A program made the translations under genes and the position numbers. Below, piece after piece: positions 46,280 through 60,226 of a stretch of DNA of 64,000 nt (the stretch's first letter is position 1; the number at the start of each line of letters is the position of its first letter). The DNA lies in NCBI RefSeq assembly GCF_024448695.1, contig NZ_JAMOHY010000013.1, positions 23,949-87,948 of the forward strand. Reading direction: 5' to 3'. The notes beneath the pieces were generated by a model. It was given only the letters and a program-made list of their open reading frames with translations. It was not told the DNA's origin and did not search any database. The DNA is from Stutzerimonas stutzeri (GTDB taxonomy: Bacteria > Pseudomonadota > Gammaproteobacteria > Pseudomonadales > Pseudomonadaceae).

Positions 46280-48362
46280 GGAACGCCTGAAACGCCTGGC
46301 CGAAGCAGCAGGCCTGTCCATCGACTGGGTCGACGCCGATGGGCGCGAGCAGCGCGTAAAGCCCGAAGCTCTGCGCGCGGTCCTGCATGGCCTGGGTCTG
46401 GACGCTGACAGCGATGACGCCGTCGAGCGCAGCCTGGAGAAGCTCCATATCGACGGAGGTGCAAGCGACCTGCCGCCATTGCTGACCCTGGACCAGTCTG
46501 CAGTTCTGAATCTGCAACACTATTGCGAGCCGGATACCCGCTACAGCCTGGAGCTGGAAGATGGACAGCATCTCGAAGGTGCGCTTGACGCTCAGGCGAG
46601 GCTCGCTCCCATCGACATACCCGGTTATCACCGCCTGCAAATTGCCGGACACCAGCTGACACTCGCCGTTGCACCGCCAGCCTGCCCCAGCGTGACGGAC
46701 CTCGCAGGCCCCGGTGCCTGGGGGATTACTGTTCAGTTGTATGGATTACGCCGTGCCGGTGACGGTGGCCTTGGCGATACCCTGGCGCTGGAAGCCTTCG
46801 CCCACCATGCTGCCGCTCACGGCGCCGATGCACTGGGAATAAGCCCGGTTCACGCCATGTTTGCTGCCAATGGCGGCCAGTTCAGCCCCTACTCGCCCTC
46901 CAGTCGCCTGTTCTACAACGTGCTGCACAGCGCACCCGAAGCCATCCTGGGGGATATGCCGCTGCGTATTGCCATTGAAGCCTGTGGCCTGGGTGATGAA
47001 TTGCAACGCATGGAAAAGCTGGAGCTGATCGACTGGCCCGGCGTAGCCAAGGCGCGCCAGTGTCTGCTGCGCACGTTGTACGAGAATTTCTCCAAGGGCG
47101 AAAATGCCCAGCAGGCCGACTTCGACAGCTTCTGCGCAGCCGGAGGCCAGGCTCTGGAAAATCATTGCCGCTTCGAGGCCATGCACGCCGCGCTGCTCGG
47201 CCCTTCCGGCCATCCACAGCACTGGCGAGACTGGCCGGAGCAATACCGCACACCGCAAAACCCGGCCGTCGAGCGCTTCGCCCAGGAGCACGCCAATGAG
47301 GTGGCCTATCACGCTTTCTGCCAATGGCTGATCGCACGCGGGCTGGAGCGTGCGCAGACGGCGGCGCGCAGCGCCGGGATGAAAATCGGGCTGATCAGCG
47401 ATCTGGCGGTGGGTGCTGATGGCGGTGGCAGCCAGACCTGGAGCCGCCAGGAAGAAGTCCTGGCGGCGCTGAGCGTTGGCGCACCACCGGATATTCTCAA
47501 CCGTGCCGGTCAGAACTGGGGCATTTCCGCCTTTTCGCCCTGGGGCCTCAAGGCCAACGGCTATCGGGCCTTTATCGAGATGGTGCGCGCCAACCTGGCC
47601 CATGCCGGTGGCATGCGTATCGATCATGTAATGGGGCTGATGCGACTGTGGGTCATGCCCGAAGGTGCCGACCCCGAGGAAGGCGCCTACCTCAACTATC
47701 CATTCGATGACCTGCTGCGACTGCTGACGCTGGAAGCCTGGCGGCACAAGGCGGTGATCCTGGGTGAAGACCTCGGCACCGTGCCCTCGGGCCTGCGCGA
47801 AAAGCTTGCCGCCCGGCATATTCTTGGCATGCGCGTGCTGCTTTTCGAGCAGGACGACAATGCCCGTTTCAAGCCGGCCCGCGAATGGCCGAAGGACGCG
47901 CTGGCCACCACCACGACCCACGACCTCCCAACCCTGGGCGGTTGGTGGCGCGGGCAGGATATCGACTGGCGCATCCGTGCCGGACAGAACAGCGAGGCCG
48001 AGCGCCAGAAACAGATCGCTGAACGCGACCGTGAGCGTAGCGGCCTGAATGAAGCCCTGCGCCCCTACGCGCCTGATTCTGCAGATGTACCGCCGGGTGA
48101 GTTGCTCGATGCCGAAAGCGCCATCCGTGCCGGCGCCTGCTTTATCGGCCATACACCGGCACCACTGGTTCTGTTGCCTCTGGAAGATGCACTCGGCCTG
48201 GAAGAGCAGCCCAACCTGCCGGGTATCGTCGAAACTCATCCCAATTGGCGGCGACGCTATCCCGGCGACAGCGCCACCCTGCTTGACCACCCTGACAGCT
48301 CCCGCCGCCTGCGTTGCCTGGCAGACGCGCGGCGCAAGGTCGCCGGAGACGAACAACGATGA
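46272..48362 (+). CDS. malQ: 4-alpha-glucanotransferase (GH77)
   Basis: 696 residues. It redistributes maltodextrin chains. The N-terminal region of about 150 residues (MSEERLKRLAEAAGLSIDW) is typical of bacterial MalQ. In the barrel, MRIDHVMGLMRLWVMPEG has the nucleophile Asp, VILGEDLGTVPSGLREKL the acid/base Glu, and TTTHDLPTLGGWW the third carboxylate. Start overlaps treZ; stop overlaps treY (ATGA). Confidence 0.94.
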   Translation: MSEERLKRLAEAAGLSIDWVDADGREQRVKPEALRAVLHGLGLDADSDDAVERSLEKLHIDGGASDLPPLLTLDQSAVLNLQHYCEPDTRYSLELEDGQHLEGALDAQARLAPIDIPGYHRLQIAGHQLTLAVAPPACPSVTDLAGPGAWGITVQLYGLRRAGDGGLGDTLALEAFAHHAAAHGADALGISPVHAMFAANGGQFSPYSPSSRLFYNVLHSAPEAILGDMPLRIAIEACGLGDELQRMEKLELIDWPGVAKARQCLLRTLYENFSKGENAQQADFDSFCAAGGQALENHCRFEAMHAALLGPSGHPQHWRDWPEQYRTPQNPAVERFAQEHANEVAYHAFCQWLIARGLERAQTAARSAGMKIGLISDLAVGADGGGSQTWSRQEEVLAALSVGAPPDILNRAGQNWGISAFSPWGLKANGYRAFIEMVRANLAHAGGMRIDHVMGLMRLWVMPEGADPEEGAYLNYPFDDLLRLLTLEAWRHKAVILGEDLGTVPSGLREKLAARHILGMRVLLFEQDDNARFKPAREWPKDALATTTTHDLPTLGGWWRGQDIDWRIRAGQNSEAERQKQIAERDRERSGLNEALRPYAPDSADVPPGELLDAESAIRAGACFIGHTPAPLVLLPLEDALGLEEQPNLPGIVETHPNWRRRYPGDSATLLDHPDSSRRLRCLADARRKVAGDEQR

Positions 48363-51172
48363 AGCCTCTCAGTGCGACCCTGCGGCTGCAATTCCACAGT
48401 GGCTTCACCCTCGACGACGCCACCGCCCTGGTCGACTACTTCGCTGACCTGGGCATCAGTCACATCTACGCATCCCCCTTGCTTACCGCTCGCCCCGGCT
48501 CCATGCACGGCTACGACGTCATCGATCCGACGCGCATCAATCCCGAACTGGGTGGCGAAGAGGCCCTGTATCGACTGGTCGAGGCGTTGCGCACCCGGGA
48601 CATGGGGCTGATTCTGGATATCGTCTCCAACCACATGGCCGTGGGTGGCGCCGGCAACCCCTGGTGGCTGGACGTTCTGGAGTGGGGACGGCGCAGCCCC
48701 TATGCGCTGTTCTTTGACATCGAGTGGAACTCCCCCGACCCGCTGCTCGAAGGCCAGTTGCTGGTGCCCTTCCTCGGCAGTGATTACGGTGAAGCCCTGC
48801 AGCAGGGCAGTATCGTCCTTCGCCTGGATGCAGAGGATGGCGCCCTCTATGCCGAGCATTACGAACATCGCTTCCCCATCACGCCGCCCAGCTACGGCGA
48901 GCTGCTGCGCCTGGCGGATGAACCGGAACTGCGAACCCTGGCGCAGCATTTCGATGCCCTGAAAACCGAACCGGCGCCGTGGCAGACCGCCCGCCAGTTG
49001 CGTGCGGAGCTGGCTCGTGTGCTGCAAAGTCAGAGCATCCGGCAGGGCCTCGAAGAAGCGCTCAAACGCTATGACTCCACCAGTGAAGAAGGTTTCAAAC
49101 GCCTGCATGGCCTGCTCGAACGGCAAAACTACCGCCTTGCCAGCTGGCGTACCGCCGGTGACGACATCAACTGGCGACGTTTTTTCGACATCAACGAACT
49201 GGGTGGGCTACGCGTCGAACGGCCTGTGGTCTTCGAGGAAACCCACGCGAAAATATTCCAGCTGATCAGCGACGGGCTGGTGGACGGCCTGCGGATCGAT
49301 CATATCGACGGGCTTGCCAATCCGCGCGGTTATTGCCGTCGCCTGCGCCGCCGGGTGGACCGTCTGAATGCCGCCCGTCCACCCGAAGCGGCCCAGGATC
49401 ATGTGCCGATCTACGTTGAAAAGATCCTGGCCGGCGAGGAACGCCTGCATGATGACTGGGGCGTGGACGGTACTACCGGCTATGAGTTCATGAATCAGGT
49501 GTCGCTGCTGCAGCACGACCCTGCCGGACAGGCCGTGCTCTGTTCGCTCTGGAGTGAAACCACCGAGCGCCCCGAAGACTTCATGGAAGAAGTACGCCAG
49601 GCACGGCAATTGGTCCTCACCGGACCGCTGGCCGGCGACTTCGAGAGCGTTGCCCAGGCGCTGCTACAGGTGGCGCGGCATGACCTGATGACCCGCGACA
49701 TCACGTTGGGGGCGATTCGCAGGGGGCTGCTGGAACTGATCGTGCATTTCCCGGTGTATCGCACTTACATCGCAGCCAAGGGGCGACAACCGGCTGATGA
49801 GCCCTTCTTCCAGCAGGCGCTGGCCGGTGCGCACACCACCCTCGGCGAGGCGGATTGGCCGCTGCTCGATCACCTTGAGCGCTGGCTGGGCGGCGAACCC
49901 TTGCGCGCTCTGCCGCCAGGGCCTGCACGACGCATTCGCCGCAATGCCTGCACGCGTTTCCAGCAGCTCACCTCACCCGCCGCTGCCAAGGCCGTAGAAG
50001 ACACTGCCTGCTATCGATCAGGCGTCCTGCTCTCTCGCAACGACGTCGGTTTCGATCCGCAGCACTTCAGCGCGCCGGTCGAAGCCTTCCATAGCGAGTG
50101 CCTGGCTCGTGCCGAGTCTTTTCCACGCAACCTGCTGACCACCGCCACCCACGACCACAAGCGCGGCGAAGACACCCGCGCACGCATGGCCGCGATCAGC
50201 GAGCGCGCCGAATGGTTCGCCGCCAAGGTGCGCCATTGGCGGCAACTTGCCTACGGGTTGCGTCAGGAATTGGCCGACGGGCCAGCACCCTCGGCCGGTG
50301 ACGAACTGCTGCTCTATCAGATCTTGCTGGGTAGCTGGCCGCTGGATCTTGCCGCCGAGGATCGCCCGGCTGCCGAAGCCTATTGTGAACGCATCGGCAA
50401 ATGGCAGGAAAAGGCCCTGCGCGAAGCCAAGCTGAGGACCAACTGGACTGACCCGCATAGCGAATACGAAAGCGCATGCCGGCAGTACCTGAGCGCGCTG
50501 CTGCTCGGCGATGAATGCCGGAGCCTGCGCAGCGAAATTGCCGAGGCGGCAGTCGAACTGGCGCCGGTTGGCGCGTTGAACAGCCTGACCCAGACGCTGC
50601 TGCGCATGACCACGCCGGGCGTGCCCGACCTTTACCAGGGGACCGATTACTGGGACTTCAGCCTGGTCGATCCTGACAATCGTCAGCCGGTGGATTTTGC
50701 CAGGCGCCGCGCCACCTTCGACCTTCAGGCTCAGCCCGTCGAGCTGCTGGCCAACTGGAAGGATGGCCGCATCAAGCAATGGCTTATCGCGCGCACCCTG
50801 AATCTGCGCAACACCCAGCCACGCCTGTTCAGCGAGGGACGCTATCTGCCGCTGAAGGTCGAGGGCGAACATGCCAGGCAGGTGATTGCCTTTGCCCGCG
50901 AACTGGACGGGACCTGGGTGATCGTCATCGCCCCAAGGCTGGCCACCAGTCTTTTGGCTGACAGGCACACGCCCCACATTGCACCTGAACGCTGGGCAGA
51001 CACCCTCGTACAGCTGCCTGAGGTGCTGAGCGGTATGCGGCTCACGGGACTTTTGGACACAGAAACAGTCACACCCAGACAAACGAGCCTGCACCTCCGA
51101 CAGGTCCTGGGTTCACTGCCGGTGGCCGTTTTACAGACAACATTTACAGCGCAAGGAGAAAACGAACGATGA
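48359..51172 (+). CDS. treY: Malto-oligosyltrehalose synthase (GH13)
   Basis: 937 residues. It converts the reducing end of a maltodextrin to a trehalose unit by intramolecular transglycosylation. TLRLQFHSGFTLDDATALVDY at the start, SHIYASPLLTARPGSMHGYDV (cut), LDIVSNHMAVG, GLRIDHIDGLANP (nucleophile), IYVEKILAGEE (acid/base) and TATHDHKRGEDTRARM. Translationally coupled on both sides (ATGA overlaps). With TreZ it makes trehalose from glycogen-derived dextrins. Confidence 0.95.
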   Translation: MKPLSATLRLQFHSGFTLDDATALVDYFADLGISHIYASPLLTARPGSMHGYDVIDPTRINPELGGEEALYRLVEALRTRDMGLILDIVSNHMAVGGAGNPWWLDVLEWGRRSPYALFFDIEWNSPDPLLEGQLLVPFLGSDYGEALQQGSIVLRLDAEDGALYAEHYEHRFPITPPSYGELLRLADEPELRTLAQHFDALKTEPAPWQTARQLRAELARVLQSQSIRQGLEEALKRYDSTSEEGFKRLHGLLERQNYRLASWRTAGDDINWRRFFDINELGGLRVERPVVFEETHAKIFQLISDGLVDGLRIDHIDGLANPRGYCRRLRRRVDRLNAARPPEAAQDHVPIYVEKILAGEERLHDDWGVDGTTGYEFMNQVSLLQHDPAGQAVLCSLWSETTERPEDFMEEVRQARQLVLTGPLAGDFESVAQALLQVARHDLMTRDITLGAIRRGLLELIVHFPVYRTYIAAKGRQPADEPFFQQALAGAHTTLGEADWPLLDHLERWLGGEPLRALPPGPARRIRRNACTRFQQLTSPAAAKAVEDTACYRSGVLLSRNDVGFDPQHFSAPVEAFHSECLARAESFPRNLLTTATHDHKRGEDTRARMAAISERAEWFAAKVRHWRQLAYGLRQELADGPAPSAGDELLLYQILLGSWPLDLAAEDRPAAEAYCERIGKWQEKALREAKLRTNWTDPHSEYESACRQYLSALLLGDECRSLRSEIAEAAVELAPVGALNSLTQTLLRMTTPGVPDLYQGTDYWDFSLVDPDNRQPVDFARRRATFDLQAQPVELLANWKDGRIKQWLIARTLNLRNTQPRLFSEGRYLPLKVEGEHARQVIAFARELDGTWVIVIAPRLATSLLADRHTPHIAPERWADTLVQLPEVLSGMRLTGLLDTETVTPRQTSLHLRQVLGSLPVAVLQTTFTAQGENER

Positions 51173-51426
51173 ATCAACAAGAACAACGCATCCGCGAATT
51201 TGCCTATGAAATCTGGCAGTCCGAAGGCTGCCCTGAAGGAGAGGACGCCCGCCATTGGGAGATGGCCCGCAAGCTGGTCGAAACCGAGGGCAGCGCACCG
51301 CCCGCCAAGCAGGCCAGGACCCGCAAGACAGCCACCAAACCGGTCGATGCAACGCCAATCGACAAGCCGGAGAAGCCTGTGGCAGCCGCTCGCAAACCCC
51401 GGTCGCCACGATCTTCCAAAACATAG
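51169..51426 (+). CDS. DUF2934-domain protein with basic tail
   Basis: 85 residues. N-terminal DUF2934 helix pair (IREFAYEIWQSEGCPEGEDA, HWEMARKLVE) and a disordered Lys/Arg/Pro/Ala-rich C-terminus (ARTRKTATKPVDATP...KPRSPRSSKT) that looks nucleic-acid- or polymer-binding. The ATG overlaps the treY stop. Such proteins recur in Pseudomonas glycogen/trehalose operons, but the role is unknown. Confidence 0.82.
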   Translation: MNQQEQRIREFAYEIWQSEGCPEGEDARHWEMARKLVETEGSAPPAKQARTRKTATKPVDATPIDKPEKPVAAARKPRSPRSSKT

Positions 51427-51487
51427 ATAGCTGATCGACCCTGGTCATCCTCTCAGCCCCGTCGCGACTCGCGCCATCGGAGTATTC

Positions 51488-53647
51488 ATGAGCAAACGAA
51501 AGCCTTCATCTCTGGCCCAGCAGGTTTCGCGTATTCACGAAGGGCTTCCCTTCCCCCTGGGTGCGACCTGGGACGGCTTGGGGGTGAACTTCGCCATCTT
51601 CTCGGCGCATGCGACCAAGGTTGAGCTGTGCTTGTTCGATGCCAGCGGCGAAACCGAGCTGGAGAGGATCGAACTCCCTGAGTACACCGACGAGATCTGG
51701 CATGGCTATTTGCCGGACGCCCATCCGGGCCAGGTTTATGGCTATCGGGTGCATGGTCCCTACGAGCCGGACGCCGGGCATCGCTTCAACCCCAACAAGC
51801 TGTTGATCGACCCCTATGCCAAACAGCTGGTCGGCGAGCTGCGCTGGTCCGAGGCGCTGTTCGGCTACACCATCGGTCACCGCGATGGAGACCTCAGTTT
51901 CGACAAGCGCGATAGCGCGCCCTTTGTCCCGAAATGCAAGGTCATAGATCCTGCCTTCACTTGGGGCCGCGATCATCCGGTGCAGGTGCCGTGGGACCAG
52001 ACAATCATCTACGAGACGCATGCGCGCGGTTACACCATGCGCCACCCAGCAGTAGCCGAGCACGCACGGGGCACCTTCGAGGCCTTCAAGACGCCAGAAG
52101 TGATCGACTTCATTCGCAAACTGGGGGTTTCCAGCATCGAATTTTTGCCAATACATGCTTTCGTCCAGGATCAGCACCTGCTGGAAAAGGGCATGAGCAA
52201 CTATTGGGGCTACAACAGCATTGCCTTCTTCGCGCCACATCCCAAATACCTCGCCAGCGGCAAGATCAGCGAATTCAAGGAGATGGTCGCGCACCTGCAC
52301 AACGCCGACCTGGAAGTCATCCTTGACGTGGTCTACAACCACACCGCCGAAGGTAACGAGCTGGGTCCGACGCTGTCCATGCGTGGCATCGACAATGCCT
52401 CGTACTACCGCCTGATGCCGGATGACAAACGCTATTACATCAACGATTCCGGCACCGGCAACACCCTGGACATGAGCCACCCCTGTGTACTGCAGATGGT
52501 CACCGACTCGCTGCGCTACTGGGCGACCGAGATGCACGTGGACGGCTTTCGCTTCGATCTGGCGACCATCCTCGGGCGTGAGCATGAGGGTTTCGACGAA
52601 CGCCACGGCTTTCTCGTCGCCTGCCGCCAGGACCCGGTGCTGGCCAAGACCAAGCTCATCGCCGAGCCCTGGGACTGTGGCCCCGGCGGCTATCAGGTCG
52701 GGCGTTTCCCTCCTGGCTGGGCGGAATGGAACGACCAGTACCGCGATACCGTGCGCGCTTTCTGGAAAGGTGATGACGGCCAGCTTGCCGACTTTGCCAG
52801 CCGCCTCACCGGTTCAGGCGACCTGTTCAATCAGCGTGGCCGTCGCCCCTTCAGTTCGATCAACTTCATCACCGCCCACGACGGCTTTACCCTCAAGGAC
52901 CTGGTGTCCTACGACCAAAAGCACAATGAAGACAACGACGAAGACAACCGTGACGGCAGCGACAACAACCTGTCCTGGAACCACGGCGTGGAAGGTCCGA
53001 CCGACGATCCCGAAATAAACAACCTGCGTTACCGGCAGATGCGCAACTTCTTCGCCACCCTGCTCTTCTCACAGGGCACGCCGATGATCGTTGCAGGTGA
53101 CGAGTTCGCCCGCACCCAGTACGGCAACAACAATGCCTATTGCCAGGACAGCGAAATCGGCTGGGTGAACTGGGATATCAGCGAAGACAGCCAAGGACTG
53201 CTGGCCTTCGTGCGCAAGCTTTTGCGGCTTCGTCAGCGCTATCCGATATTGCGCCGCAGTCGCTTTCTGGTGGGGGCCTACCATGAAGAGCTGGGTGTGA
53301 AGGATGTCACCTGGCTGGCGCCTAACGCCGAAGAAATGTCCGTCGAACAGTGGGACGACAGCCACAATCGCTGCATGGGCATGCTGCTCGATGGTCGCGC
53401 GCAACCTACCGGGATTCGCCGGGCAGGTTCGGATGCAACCCTGCTGATCATCGTCAACGCACACCATGACCTGGTCGACTTCACCCTGCCGGAGGTCCCG
53501 CAGGGTATGTACTGGAACCGCCTGGTGGATACCAACCACCCCTCTGCCCGTCCCGAGCGCTTCGAGTTCGGTGACGAATACTCCGTAACCGGCCGCTCAC
53601 TGCTGATGCTGGAGTTGATCAAGGAGTCGCCGGCTTCCGCCTGGTAA
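51488..53647 (+). CDS. glgX: Glycogen debranching enzyme (isoamylase-type GH13_11)
   Basis: 719 residues. It hydrolyses alpha-1,6 branches of partially degraded glycogen to feed TreY/TreZ and MalQ. Domains: CBM48 (about 20-130, PFPLGATWDGLGVNFAIFSA), barrel with DVVYNHTAEGNELGPT, DGFRFDLATILGRE (nucleophile), IAEPWDCGPGGYQVG (acid/base) and NFITAHDGFTLKDLVSYDQK, then a C-terminal beta domain. Last gene of the operon; no clear terminator before the converging cti. Confidence 0.95.
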   Translation: MSKRKPSSLAQQVSRIHEGLPFPLGATWDGLGVNFAIFSAHATKVELCLFDASGETELERIELPEYTDEIWHGYLPDAHPGQVYGYRVHGPYEPDAGHRFNPNKLLIDPYAKQLVGELRWSEALFGYTIGHRDGDLSFDKRDSAPFVPKCKVIDPAFTWGRDHPVQVPWDQTIIYETHARGYTMRHPAVAEHARGTFEAFKTPEVIDFIRKLGVSSIEFLPIHAFVQDQHLLEKGMSNYWGYNSIAFFAPHPKYLASGKISEFKEMVAHLHNADLEVILDVVYNHTAEGNELGPTLSMRGIDNASYYRLMPDDKRYYINDSGTGNTLDMSHPCVLQMVTDSLRYWATEMHVDGFRFDLATILGREHEGFDERHGFLVACRQDPVLAKTKLIAEPWDCGPGGYQVGRFPPGWAEWNDQYRDTVRAFWKGDDGQLADFASRLTGSGDLFNQRGRRPFSSINFITAHDGFTLKDLVSYDQKHNEDNDEDNRDGSDNNLSWNHGVEGPTDDPEINNLRYRQMRNFFATLLFSQGTPMIVAGDEFARTQYGNNNAYCQDSEIGWVNWDISEDSQGLLAFVRKLLRLRQRYPILRRSRFLVGAYHEELGVKDVTWLAPNAEEMSVEQWDDSHNRCMGMLLDGRAQPTGIRRAGSDATLLIIVNAHHDLVDFTLPEVPQGMYWNRLVDTNHPSARPERFEFGDEYSVTGRSLLMLELIKESPASAW

Positions 53648-53677
53648 CGTCCGGGTCTTCGCTTATGAGGCGCCGCT

Positions 53678-55954
53678 TCAAAGATTCTCGTAGCGATTCA
53701 TGTCGAGCACGCCCGCCTCCAGCGGGTCGGTCTCATGTAGATAGCGACTGAGGTCGTTGAAGTGCGCCCAGAAGTCCGGATGCGTACGCCGTATGCCCCA
53801 GCGTTCGACAATGCGCTCGAAGGCAGCCTTGTCCCTGGCCTGCTCCATGGCAACGACAAAGCCGGGCACCTCCCTGGCTGTCAGGCTGAATATGAAGTTG
53901 GGGTAGCTGCTGAGCACACCCGGATAGACCGTCAGCGTATCCAGACGGGGCTGGTAGCGGTGCGCTTCGCCGTACATGAACGCTACATTGGTGTGGGCAC
54001 GATTGCGCAGCAGGCTGTAGATTTCCCGCGGTTCGCCGTCGTGCTCGACACGCAGCAGCGTCGCTTCGGGCATCCAGTTGACGACCCGCAGGCTCGCGGC
54101 AATCCGGTTGGTCAGTCGACTCAGTGCCTGCTCGGACGCTTGCCGGGCGGTGCTCTGCCCTTCCCGGTAGCAATGGCTGGTGCGACAGCGATTGATCGGG
54201 TCCGGGCTGGCATTGATGGCTGCGTGGCGTTCCAGCAATTGCCAGGCGAAACTTTTCTTGGGGGTGTTGCGCTCAAGCTTCAGAGCGCTCGGGGTAGCGG
54301 TGTCTATTTTCGTATAGGCCAGCCACAGCTTGAGTTGGCCGCTCTTGTCGTACCAATTATCAAGAATGGCCTGACGCGAGCCGGCGGGCAGCAGGCGCAG
54401 AAAATTCAATTCGGCGCCATTGCGGATCAGGTCGAAGTAGAGGCGGCTTTGCCCCTGATGCGAGACGTTGCCGAACACGTCGAAATTGACCACCAGCTGG
54501 TAATAGGTGCGCTCCAGCAGCGGGAAATCCATCCACCAGAGCGTCTGCGGAATCTCGCCGATCAGGCCTTTGTGTACCGAAGCACTGTCGTGCTGACGAA
54601 AAATGCTCAGTAGTGCGTTGTCGTTGCCCGCCCAGATATGCTCCCAGCGCGCAGGCATCTGCGTGTAGGCCTGCAGGCGCAGCTGTTCATACTGATTGCG
54701 CTTGTTCTGATAGATGCGCCAGAAATCCATCAAACCACGCAAATCATCGATCTGCCCCGGCATTGCCAGCAGTGGTGTGGCCTGACGCTGGTAAACGGAA
54801 TCGGTAAGGTAGAGATCGTGTTGCGGGTCCTGGAACAGCACCCAGAAATTGTCACGGATGACGTCCGTGGCGATCTGCCCGCGGCACACCGGCCCACGAA
54901 TGAAGGTGCGTACGAAATACTCGGCATTATCGAGCATGAACTGGTAGCGCGCCTGCGCCGGAATTGCCTGGAAGGTCTCGAAAGGGTTGGCGCGATGGTA
55001 CGTGCCATAGCCCGGCAGGGCATCGAGGGTCCAGTGCTCGCCGAAAAACAGCTCCTGCACTCGCTCCAGCTTGCGTTGATCGAGGGGATAAGTGATATGC
55101 GTCTTGTGCACGATCACGCCTTCCACCGGGCGGATACGGTAAAAGAACCGCGTGCCCGGATCCTGATTGGGCGTGCGCGTGGCGATCGGGTCGACCGCCT
55201 GGCCGCTGGGCGTACGTGACCGCACCAACTGGAAGAAGCGTCCGCTGCTGCCGCCATCGAAATGCAGATGGGCAATAAACAGGTGTTCATATAGCCAACG
55301 GCTGACCAATGCCTGGCGGTTGCCGGGAGCATTGAGCATGGCTTCCCATTGCGTGATCTGTGCAGCTTCGCGGGTCGTGGGCTGCGCTGGCTGCTGGTCT
55401 ATCGCTGCACCCTGTTCGATCCAGGTCTGCAATGTCGCGTACTCGCCATCAGCCAGACCAGTCACGGCAAAGGGCATGCCGCCGTGGGGATTTCTTTTTG
55501 CGTAGTCGGCGAACTCTGCGGGAAGTGGGCACTGATTGTCGCGTCTGATGCCAATATCCAGGGTTTCCGGGAGTTTTTCATTGGCCGGCAAGGGCTGGCT
55601 TCGACCCAGTTCAAGCATGCGTGACAGCAGCGCCGCCTGCCCGTCGCCAGGTGCCAGCACCGAATGAAAGTCACGCCGACGCCAGGCTGCTTCGCCATGG
55701 GCATCGAGATAGAGGCGCGTGGTCTGCTGCGCTTCACTGCGTGTTCCGTGGTAGACCGGCAGCTTACTGGCACCGCGAAGCAGGCCCTCCCCGCTGCCCA
55801 GATTGAGCTGACAGGGTGCGTCGTAACAGGCATGACAGGCCAGGCATTTGGCCGTGAAGATCGGCTGTATATCGCGCTCATAGGAGAGCTTTTCAGCATG
55901 GGCCAAGCCGCCGATGACCAGCAGCAACCCGGCGAACATTGCGCGATAACTCAT
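53678..55954 (-). CDS. cti: Periplasmic fatty-acid cis/trans isomerase
   Basis: 758 residues. Signal peptide MSYRAMFAGLLLVIGGLAHA, then a cytochrome-c-type haem site CLACH (Cys37, Cys40, His41) followed by ACYDAPC. It isomerises cis-unsaturated acyl chains of membrane phospholipids to trans, rigidifying the membrane against solvents and heat; a Pseudomonas/Vibrio hallmark. The length matches the family. Lies beside metH in P. aeruginosa too. Monocistronic. Confidence 0.94.
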   Translation of the reverse strand: MSYRAMFAGLLLVIGGLAHAEKLSYERDIQPIFTAKCLACHACYDAPCQLNLGSGEGLLRGASKLPVYHGTRSEAQQTTRLYLDAHGEAAWRRRDFHSVLAPGDGQAALLSRMLELGRSQPLPANEKLPETLDIGIRRDNQCPLPAEFADYAKRNPHGGMPFAVTGLADGEYATLQTWIEQGAAIDQQPAQPTTREAAQITQWEAMLNAPGNRQALVSRWLYEHLFIAHLHFDGGSSGRFFQLVRSRTPSGQAVDPIATRTPNQDPGTRFFYRIRPVEGVIVHKTHITYPLDQRKLERVQELFFGEHWTLDALPGYGTYHRANPFETFQAIPAQARYQFMLDNAEYFVRTFIRGPVCRGQIATDVIRDNFWVLFQDPQHDLYLTDSVYQRQATPLLAMPGQIDDLRGLMDFWRIYQNKRNQYEQLRLQAYTQMPARWEHIWAGNDNALLSIFRQHDSASVHKGLIGEIPQTLWWMDFPLLERTYYQLVVNFDVFGNVSHQGQSRLYFDLIRNGAELNFLRLLPAGSRQAILDNWYDKSGQLKLWLAYTKIDTATPSALKLERNTPKKSFAWQLLERHAAINASPDPINRCRTSHCYREGQSTARQASEQALSRLTNRIAASLRVVNWMPEATLLRVEHDGEPREIYSLLRNRAHTNVAFMYGEAHRYQPRLDTLTVYPGVLSSYPNFIFSLTAREVPGFVVAMEQARDKAAFERIVERWGIRRTHPDFWAHFNDLSRYLHETDPLEAGVLDMNRYENL

Positions 55955-56170
55955 GGGGCAGTTCCCGAAAAAATAGCGCGCATGGTAGCCAAACTGCCAT
56001 CTTTGAGCTAACCGGCTTCACAGAGCCTCCGTGCTCCCCTGCTGCTGACCCAGCATCGCTATCAGCCTGAGCAACATGAATCCTATTCATGGAAAACCAC
56101 GAGCGGTCAAAAAACATGCAGCTTTGCTATCATTCGCACCCTTCGCAATCCGCTTTCTCAGGTAGTCCCC

Positions 56171-59881
<3,711 letters not shown>

Positions 59882-59892
59882 GCGGAGCACAC

Positions 59893-60213
59893 ATGAGCGA
59901 CGTACCTTATCTGCTGGACCAGCTGGAAAACGCCGACATGCTGGTGATCGACGGTCTGCACGCCAGCGATTTCAGCCTCGACGAGCCTCTGCTCGACGAG
60001 GCTGATGCCGCAGCCGAAGCCGACCAGTCCTTTGCCAGCGAAACGGTCGTGCTGCGCATCGAGGCCCTCGATGGTCGCCAGCGCCGTCAGTGGCAATTCA
60101 GCTACAACCAGGTCATGGAAGCCATGTATCAGCACGCAGACGACAGCTGGCAACTCGAAGGCGGTCATGTGATCAGATGCTTCTCGGCCATCGGCGCCGA
60201 AGGCGACGACTGA
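59893..60213 (+). CDS. Conserved hypothetical protein (DUF5629-like)
   Basis: 106 residues, acidic. LLDQLENADMLVIDGLHASDF at the start, a central Ala/Glu-rich linker and RRQWQFSYNQVMEAMYQ. A protein of this kind follows metH in P. aeruginosa. No catalytic motif. 11 bases after metH, so co-transcription is likely. Confidence 0.75.
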   Translation: MSDVPYLLDQLENADMLVIDGLHASDFSLDEPLLDEADAAAEADQSFASETVVLRIEALDGRQRRQWQFSYNQVMEAMYQHADDSWQLEGGHVIRCFSAIGAEGDD

Positions 60214-60226
60214 TTACACCCAGGCC

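Noticed and set aside
55955..56170. Cobalamin or S-adenosylhomocysteine riboswitch upstream of metH
   Set aside because: No B12-box-like or SAH-riboswitch core sequence was found in the 216-base leader.
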